Below, in pieces: positions 56,601 through 64,000 of a stretch of DNA of 64,000 nt; positions within the stretch are counted from its first letter, which is position 1; each line of letters opens with the position of its first letter. Origin of the DNA: Datisca glomerata (Eukaryota; Streptophyta; Magnoliopsida; Cucurbitales; Datiscaceae); assembly GCA_003255025.1 (NCBI GenBank), contig QANY01011365.1, forward strand, positions 434,001-498,000, in the 5' to 3' direction. A model generated the notes under the pieces. It was not told the origin of the DNA and did not search any database. It saw nothing but the letters and a program-made list of their open reading frames with translations. The position numbers were made by a program, and so were the translations under genes.

Positions 56601-58792
56601 GCTCCAATAAGAAATCACAAAGTTAGAATTCTTTTAGTAGTCTTGACCAAGATCAAGTCAATTGATAGTGCAAAAAATCTATCACATTAAGCAATAACAA
56701 AATTTCATAAGTTGAAACATGAACAATATAACTCAAACCCCATTCCAACCAGAATAGTCCTGTATTACTAATCAGGCATATGGCTAGGCACAATTCAAAT
56801 ACTTAGAACATGTTAACAAGCAATTCAAAATACCAATCAGAAAATTAGAGAATTAACAACATATAATGACTTCAAAAAGGAATTCTTACATGGGACAACT
56901 CTATTTGGTCATGTCCAATCTAATAATTGTAACTTGTTCAAGTAAATGTTATTATTCACTCTCTATAACAAGGAAAATCCATTAATAATAATAATAAAAC
57001 TTCAAGTGCATGCAAGTGAAAGTTTTAAAAATTACCATGCAAAAGAAACAAGAACTTTAATTTTAGAAACAAGGACTATTTGTCCATAGAGTTCCTTTTT
57101 CTTTGTAAGTTATTTGTATTTTACGACCGAACTATGATGATTTATGAAAAAAGGTTCTAGTGAAGCACTTGGTTTAGAGCTAAAGCACTTGGAATACTTG
57201 GAAAAAGAGAGTAGGAAATAGGCATGATGATGAACAGACAGCTTTTAGCAAGACAATTGATGGGAAGCAATCATACAAAGAAAAAGAAAAAGTTGGGTAT
57301 TTTGAAGGGAAAGATGAATTACCTTTTCCTAAACAGAGATATGTTTAAGTACCTAGAAACTTCTGTGTTGTAAATGAAAAATAAGCCCAAATCCCCATAT
57401 ATTTTCAATATAAAGAACCGAGACAAGACAAACTACATTGGTATTGCTTATGATTTTGGAGGCTTAAAAATAATAGAAGAAGACTTGCCTTTCTAGGATG
57501 ATTCGTCCCCATGTTGTCTGATTCTTCCCTTTCTATGTATTCCGTCTTTTGCTTTATTGGAATTGGAAAACATAGATATGATAGACAACAAATAGGGTCC
57601 ATGTGGTATTTTCAAATTGATTCATAAGCCAATTCATTACTAAACTTTGATAGAGATGAGATTAAGTTAAAAGTAAACCTCAATTAACAAATTATGCAAG
57701 TTAAGCGAGTTTGAAAGGCATAATACCTTGAGAAATGCTTCATGTTCGTGGTCAAATTTTGCTTGAGTAATGATTTTCTAAACTAGCACTATATAGGCCC
57801 TCTTTGAAAAGACTTCATTAAGGTTCAAAATAAAATCATAAAACAAAGAGCATCATTTATGAGTGCTTGTGGCTATTAAGTGTTTGCAACTTAACACAAT
57901 TCAAATATATTATTGTTTGAAACAATTTTTGAGTTGACAAAGCACTTCTATAAGAAACATATATTCAAGTGATTCGTATATTCATTCACAAACTTTGCTT
58001 AAATAAGGATTATCTCAAGTTAAACACTATGGACTCGCTTGGAAAAAGACTTATGATTAAGAAGAAAATCATAAATGGAAAAGTCCTAGTCATGTAAATG
58101 ACTATAATTAGTTTTGGTCGTTCCACTAGCAATTAACCAGAAAAAGAGGAGTGCAACAGCATAGAAAAAGAAGAGCTTATTGAACAACATGCTTGCTTGA
58201 TAAAGGTGCGTACAGAAGAGAGAGATTGAATTTCTAAGAAAATCCTTTGACCTAGCTTTCTGACAATGTCTTCCCTAACCTATATACCTTAGTCTCTTAG
58301 GGAAGCAAATATAGATGGAAAAATAATGGTCACATTGATTTTATGTTTTACCTTATTTTTTGTCTAAATTTTCTCTATTTAATTTATAAAAGTCTTTCAA
58401 GCTTCATGTTAATTCTTTTGACTTAGACTTTTGGTTTTAATGCCATTTCAAATTTGTCCTCCAAGTATTAAACAATTTTGTTTCTAAGAAAAAATCTAAT
58501 TAACATTGAGTCATTTTGTGAGGTTTTTCTAGAAAATACATGAAGAGTTTTTTGTTCATACTCCGCATAAATATTGTCTTGAAGCGAGTCCAAGATTGAT
58601 GAGGCTATGTCAATTCTCGTGGCTTGGGGTGAAGTCTAAGAAGACGTGATCTAGATCGCTCGTACCGCGACGTGGAGATTAAGATTAACAAACGTGGTGG
58701 TTGCTTGTGCCTCAGAGTGATTCAAGATTGACGAGCATGTTCTAAGAGTACTACTTTCAAAACCATAAAGAAAGTGGATGTTGAGACTGAAA
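56601..58792. other. Second copy of the 46261-49470 spacer
   Basis: Same order as the first copy but without the 290 bp duplication and without the 47535-47785 and 48434-48890 segments. No gene recognised. Confidence 0.55.
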
Positions 58793-59968
58793 CTACTACA
58801 AAACTGAATTTTAACGATCAGAGAATTTCTATTGTTTAAAATCAAAGATGACGGGTGATAATCCGTCATTTTAAAGGTCGTCGTAAAAATAGTGCATTAT
58901 TGTCTATAGGAATAGAAGACACCAGTTGCTCGACCAATCGTCATCTTCTAACTAAAATACGACGGGTGAGATCGGGGGACATTTCACGATAGGTAGTTTG
59001 GTCGCCGTCGTGGTTTGAAGATGACAGTGGCTGGAATAACCATCGTGAATAACGTGCCCTAGAATTTTTTACTACGGTTTGTCTACAAACCGTCGAGTTT
59101 TTATATAATTTTTTTAATTTATTACTGAATAATTATGCAAACCTATTAGAATTACATAATAAATGAAACAGAAAAGGATACAAATATCTCAACAGACAAT
59201 ATAACTCTTCGTTGTAAACATTATGATTATGCTCAAGATTTCTAACATTGTAGACTAAAAAACAAATAACAAAATTAATTACAAAAACCTTGAGACTAAT
59301 GAACTTTGAATACTTCTTTTTAGTTGTTCTAGTTGCTTCAATATCGTTCTACTTAGTTGTTGAACCGGCAAAAAACAAAGACAGAATTTAACCTAATCAA
59401 TTTGCTAAATTATAAAGTAAAGTAAATGAGATTGAAAGTTATCATACGTACATGTTTGGTGATTTGGTATTAACAACTTCTTCTTTTATCCACTCATGTG
59501 TTGCATTATAGATTCTTAGTTTAACCCTAAGTAAAAGATAAAACAATACAAAGTTAAATAAAACATAAACACACCAATATCATACTTACTATAAACATAG
59601 TTACATGTAGTACCTTCATAATTATAGTCTCTTCGCCATTTGGTCAAACATAAGTAACATCGTTTTCACCATCTACGTCAAATGTTTCAACAGAAGGCAT
59701 CTCTATTACAAACAAATAACAATCTAATAATGTATCACCATAACCATCATCAGCAATACTTGATAAGACAAGTGACCATCTTGGATCTTGTGGATCTTCA
59801 ACATAAAAAATTATTTTGCTTGTTAAGCCAAAATGAAAAGCTCATTTTTGTGACCGAATCTTGCAAGATCAATTAATGTAAATCCAAGATCATCAACTTT
59901 GATCCATAGTAGTCAATTCTGTTTTGGTGATCGTTTCGATTTTCTGAAAAAATGAAACGTTTCATAAA
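58793..59968 (-). mobile_element. CACTA element end with TnpD carboxyl fragment, copy 2
   Basis: Nearly identical to 49471-50645, including the same stop and shift in the TnpD tail (59924-59609), so the damage came before the duplication. Confidence 0.72.
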
Positions 59969-59972
59969 TTTC

Positions 59973-60155
59973 GTCAATAAATTCAACATTGTTTTATTCT
60001 TTATTTCATTGTACGTGTAATAATTATTCATTTCATTTTAAAGAGAATAAAAGTACAACTTTTTCAATAAAGTTAAATGTTCTTCTTATACGATGAGTAA
60101 GGCTTGTTAGTTTAATTTGAACAGATTCTTATGGAATGTAAAGACTGAGAAGAAG
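59973..60155 (+). repeat. Hydrolase 3'UTR copy 3
   Basis: Matches 42234-42412 and is nearly identical to 50649-50830. Confidence 0.85.
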
Positions 60156-60293
60156 ATGATTTATGAGAAAAATGTGTAATCAGAGAATACAATGACGCCT
60201 TCTAGTTTTAGGCCGAGAGAAAAGATAACTTAAAGCTGAACCTTAGTTGTAGCTCAATATAATGCTTAAAATTCTTGTACAATCTATTATTGC

Positions 60294-60581
60294 GATGATG
60301 ATATCTATCTTTCAGAGGTACTGGAGAGATGATGCACGAATTATTTTCATCAGAGGCCATTCAAGTTGCATATTAAAGGCTATAAAAAGAGGAAGTGAAT
60401 GTTCGTGAATATTTCATATAGAATCTTATGGACTGCATGGAAGTTAATGAGTCCTAGAACGTTCATTTCATGCTAAACCATTTATATTATGCAAACAGTT
60501 GCAACAGAATCCCTAAGAATTGGAAAATTGGCTGAAATCAATCCTCAATCCATCACATTTCTTTTTTAAAGCTCCTATTAG
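60294..60581 (+). pseudogene. Hydrolase last-exon fragment C
   Basis: Same extent and same breaks as A and B. It shares small features with fragment D ('ctattagatgtg' at the end, where A and B have 'ctattagttgtg'). Confidence 0.85.
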
Positions 60582-61380
60582 ATGTGTTAATAGGTACTGC
60601 AAAAATTTGTTACTTTGATTATTTATATTGTTGGCTCCAGAGACAAAAAAAAATAGGTCAAGTAAATTATGAGTCTACCTAGTATTAGATGTACGGTTTG
60701 ATAATTTATACCAAGAGAGTTTGTCGATAAAAGAAGACTAGCGATCTGAAACACTGGATAAACACAACACCTATAAATGTGCATTTAATTTTGATAGTCA
60801 ATATATTCTTCAATTAAAAAGAAGGTTCTTGAATTCTAGGTTTCCTGACTTTCTAAGGAAATCTTTCGACTGAGTTTAATAACAATGTCTACCCTAGCCT
60901 ATACACACAATTGTATCTTAAGGAAACAAATATAGAGAGAAACATAGTGTTTGATTGTTTTTCTGTTTTACATTTTTTTTATTCTTTTTTTTCTCTATTT
61001 AGTTTATACTCCACGTAAAAATCATTTACCTTGGAGTGAGTCCAAGATTGACAAGACTATGTTACTAGTTGGCCCTTAGGATGGAGTCTAAGAAGATTTG
61101 ATCGAGATCCCTTGTGCCTTGATGTGGAGATTGAGATTAACAAGTGTGGTGGTTGCTTGTGTCTCGAATAGGATTCAAGATTGACGAGCATATTTTCCTA
61201 AGAAACCAAGACATTGGTACTAGGAGTCAAGAGATGCAGGAAAATGATTAGAGGTACATGTGCTGGTTTTAAGTCCAGTTTTTGTAATCATTTAAATTCT
61301 TTATATTGTGGATGATATGATGAATGGATGGTATGATTTAATATGATATTTTTCGCTGTGCAAAATTTAGTTGATTAAAA
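60582..61380 (+). other. Copia LTR end and leader, copy after fragment C
   Basis: As 51258-52059; no gene. Confidence 0.5.
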
Positions 61381-61905
61381 TTTAAATTTTTAGATATCAA
61401 CTTACTGGCCATCCTAGGTTGTTTAGAGTTCGCATATAGGTTTTCTTAATTGATATTGGAGCAAAACACTATATTATAGCATATATGCGTGAGTGTTGTT
61501 TGATCACTCGATCTCATTTGTTTGTTGGTAGTAATTCTGCATTTTTTAAAGCTCGCATGAGATCATGCATTTTTTGCTCTATTGATGAACGTGTTTGTAT
61601 GATTATTGAAGAACGTTGGACTTATCCACAACCAAAACCTAAAATCAGATGGAGTAATGATGATGTTAAAGCTTGTAATTAGAACTATAAAAGTGTAAAT
61701 ATTGTTTCCAGTGTTGTAACAGACGAGGAGTCTCGACGCTTCTCTAAGTTTGAAACCTTCAAAGAAGTATGAGATATTTTAGAAGTTGCCTTCTTTGAAG
61801 AACAATAAGAGTATTGCTTTCAAAACCATAGAGGAAGTGGATGATAAGGCTCATAGTGATGATCATATGGCTTTACTCACTAGAAAGTTCAAAAATTGTT
61901 GATAG
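61381..61905 (+). pseudogene. Copia gag relic G4 (internally deleted)
   Basis: The frame at 61485-61682 keeps 'RMRSCIFCSIDERVCMIIEE' and 'RWTYPQPKPKIRWSNDDVKA', the amino end of copia gag with its Trp-rich core. The sequence then jumps to the acidic tail with the same deletion as G2. Confidence 0.8.
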
Positions 61906-62412
61906 CGGCCAAGAAACGCTATCATTGGATTTCAATATCATTTTTAAAAATGTGATGTATACCAACATTATTAAAAGTCCGTTACCTATGATAGCATTTT
62001 ATAAATGCTATAAAAAACTATGTTTGCTTTTTTAAACGCTATCAAAATATTTTTATAGAATTTTTAAACGCTATCAAATGCTTTTCATAGAATTCAATAA
62101 ACACTATCAAAAGCCTTTCATAGCGTTTAAAAATTTCTATAAAAATCCTTTTATAGTGTTTTATAAATATTGTAGTAGCTCTTTTATTATGTTTTATAAA
62201 TGCTATCGTAGGTCTTTCAAAGCCTTTTATAATTGCTCTGGTATTTCATAACATTTTTCATTACTTATTGTTTTGTTAATGTTATTAAATACTTTTTATA
62301 ACTTTTTTATTACTTATACTTACAATTGTACAAATATAAAAAATAAATAATTTTTACAAAATATCACGAAATAACAAAATCACATATCATTTTATTTAAT
62401 TAGTCAAAATTG
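61906..62412. mobile_element. CACTA-type subterminal repeat region, copy 3
   Basis: Same unit as 43516-44025, again without the terminal CACTA bases, then AT-rich interior ending where the 3'UTR copy begins. Confidence 0.65.
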
Positions 62413-62570
62413 TTTATTTCATTGTACGTGTAATAATTGTTCATTTCATTTTAAAGAGAATAAAAGTACATGTTTTTCAATAAAGTTATATGTTCTTCTT
62501 ATACGATGAGTAAGGCTTGTTAGTTTAATTTGAAATCGATTCTTATGGAATGTAAAGACTGAGAAGAAGA
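62413..62570 (+). repeat. Hydrolase 3'UTR copy 4
   Basis: Matches the gene's 3'UTR from about 42261. It begins the second copy of a ~2.4 kb unit (60003-62412). Confidence 0.85.
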
Positions 62571-62707
62571 TGTTTTATGAGAAAAATGTATAATCAAAGA
62601 ATACAATGACGCCTTCTAGTTTTAGGCCGAGAGAAAAGATAACTTAAAGCTGAACCTTAGTCGTAGCTCAATATAATACTTAAAATTCTTGTACAATCTA
62701 TTATTGC

Positions 62708-62995
62708 GATGATGATATCTATCTTTCAGAGGTACTGCAGAGATGATGCATGAATTATTTTCATCAGAGGCCATTCAAGTTGCATATTAAAGGCTATAAA
62801 AAGAGGAAGTGAATGTTCGTGAATATTTCATATAGAATCTTATGGACTGCATGGAAGTTAATGAGTCCTAGAACGTTCATTTCATGCTAAACCATTTATA
62901 TTATGCAAACAGTTGCAACAGAATCCCTAAGAATTGGAAAATTGGCTGAAATCAATCCTCAATCCATCACATTTCTTTTTTAAAGCTCCTATTAG
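62708..62995 (+). pseudogene. Hydrolase last-exon fragment D
   Basis: Nearly identical to fragment C, about 2414 bases upstream. Same frame breaks. Confidence 0.85.
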
Positions 62996-64000
62996 ATGTG
63001 TTAATAGGTACTGCAAAAATTTGTTACTTTGATTATTTATATTGTTGTCTCCATAGACCAAAAAAAATAGGTCAAGTAAAGTATGAGTTTGTGTCTACCT
63101 AGTATTAGATGTACGGTTTGATAATTTATACCAATAGAGTTTGTCGATAAAAGAAGACTAGCGATCTGAAACACTGGATAAACACAACACCTATAAATGT
63201 GCATTTAATTTTGATAGTCAATATATTCTTCAATTAAAAAGAAGGTTCTTGAATTCTAGGTTTCCTGACTTTCTAAGGAAATCTTTCGACTGAGTTTAAT
63301 AACAATGTCTACCCTAGCCTATACACACAATTGTATCTTAAGGAAACAAATATAGAGAGAAACATAGTGTTTGATTGTTTTTCTGTTTTACATTTTTTTT
63401 ATTCTTTTTTTTCTCTATTTAGTTTATACTCCACGTAAAAATCATTTACCTTGGAGTGAGTCCAAGATTGACAAGACTATGTTACTAGTTGGCCCTTAGG
63501 ATGGAGTCTAAGAAGATTTGATCGAGATCCCTTGTGCCTTGATGTGGAGATTGAGATTAACAAGTGTGGTGGTTGCTTGTGTCTCGAATAGGATTCAAGA
63601 TTGACGAGCATATTTTCCTAAGAAACCAAGACATTGGTACTAGGAGTCAAGAGATGCAGGAAAATGATTAGAGGTACATGTGCTGGTTTTAAGTCCAGTT
63701 TTTGTAATCATTTAAATTCTTTATATTGTGGATGATATGATGAATGGATGGTATGATTTAATATGATATTTTTCGCTGTGCAAAATTTAGTTGATTAAAA
63801 TTTAAATTTTTAGATATCAACTTACTGGCCATCCTAGGTTGTTTAGAGTTCGCATATAGGTTTTCTCAATTGATATTGGAGCAAAACACTATATTATAGA
63901 GTATATGCGTGAGGATTGTTTGATCACTCAAAAACATTTGTTTGTTGGTAGTAATTCTGCATATTTGAAAGCTCGCATGAGATCATGCATTTTTTGCTAT
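62996..64000 (+). other. Copia LTR end, leader and start of gag, cut by the window end
   Basis: Follows 60582-61580 base by base with few changes. The gag amino end begins near 63805 and runs off the window, so the array continues beyond. Confidence 0.7.

Noticed and set aside
58651..58869. Conserved 72-codon minus-strand frame also at 49329-49547
   Set aside because: Its identity in two places is due to the large duplication. It lies across the copia leader and a CACTA end and has no recognisable domain.

Overview
The window is AT-rich nuclear DNA from a flowering plant. Plant retrotransposon families (Ty3/gypsy Tat-type, Ty1/copia), CACTA DNA transposons and a ten-exon plant-type family 1 glycoside hydrolase with GT-AG introns all support this. 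The hydrolase resembles, from memory, asterid alkaloid/iridoid/secoiridoid glucosidases, so a lamiid asterid is plausible but not shown. No bacterial, organellar, tRNA, rRNA or CRISPR features were seen.

Layout. 1-3.7 kb: a pair of ~460 bp direct repeats and a decayed minus-strand copia element. 3.86-17.22 kb: a complete-length but inactivated Tat/gypsy element on the minus strand (Tat-1), with two ~2.2-2.3 kb LTRs, a matching 5 bp target duplication, primer binding site, polypurine tract and broken DUF7745/coiled-coil, protease, G-patch, RT, RNase H and integrase regions. 17.2-20.6 kb: AT-rich spacer and a relic of a gypsy Transposase_28-type protein. 20.6-25.1 kb: a deleted copia element (LTR, PBS, gag, partial zinc knuckle, fragment of second LTR). 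25.15-26 kb: a possible gene 5' end. 26.5-34.59 kb: a second, plus-strand Tat element (Tat-2) with gag and integrase but without the RT core and without a recognisable 5' LTR. 34.59-37.47 kb: a second copy of the 19.5-22.5 kb segment. 37.5-39.4 kb: spacer.

The only gene that looks intact is the glycoside hydrolase at 39625-42146: ten exons that join into 537 residues with no stop. It keeps both catalytic glutamates, but two tryptophans that usually contact the glucose are replaced and two loops are short.

42.2-64 kb is an array built from pieces of this gene (its 3'UTR and last exon, four extra broken copies), copia gag/pol relics and two CACTA families, enlarged by nested duplications: one of about 9-10 kb and one of about 2.4 kb that runs off the window end. 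Three single N bases are present, two at repeat boundaries, so the assembly there needs care.

Apart from the hydrolase, nothing here appears able to make a full protein. The most interesting signals are the unusual hydrolase, the amplification of its 3' end with transposon debris, a 25-base exact copy of its acid/base-coding stretch in its own promoter, and a filled/empty pair of sites that dates Tat-2 relative to a segmental duplication.
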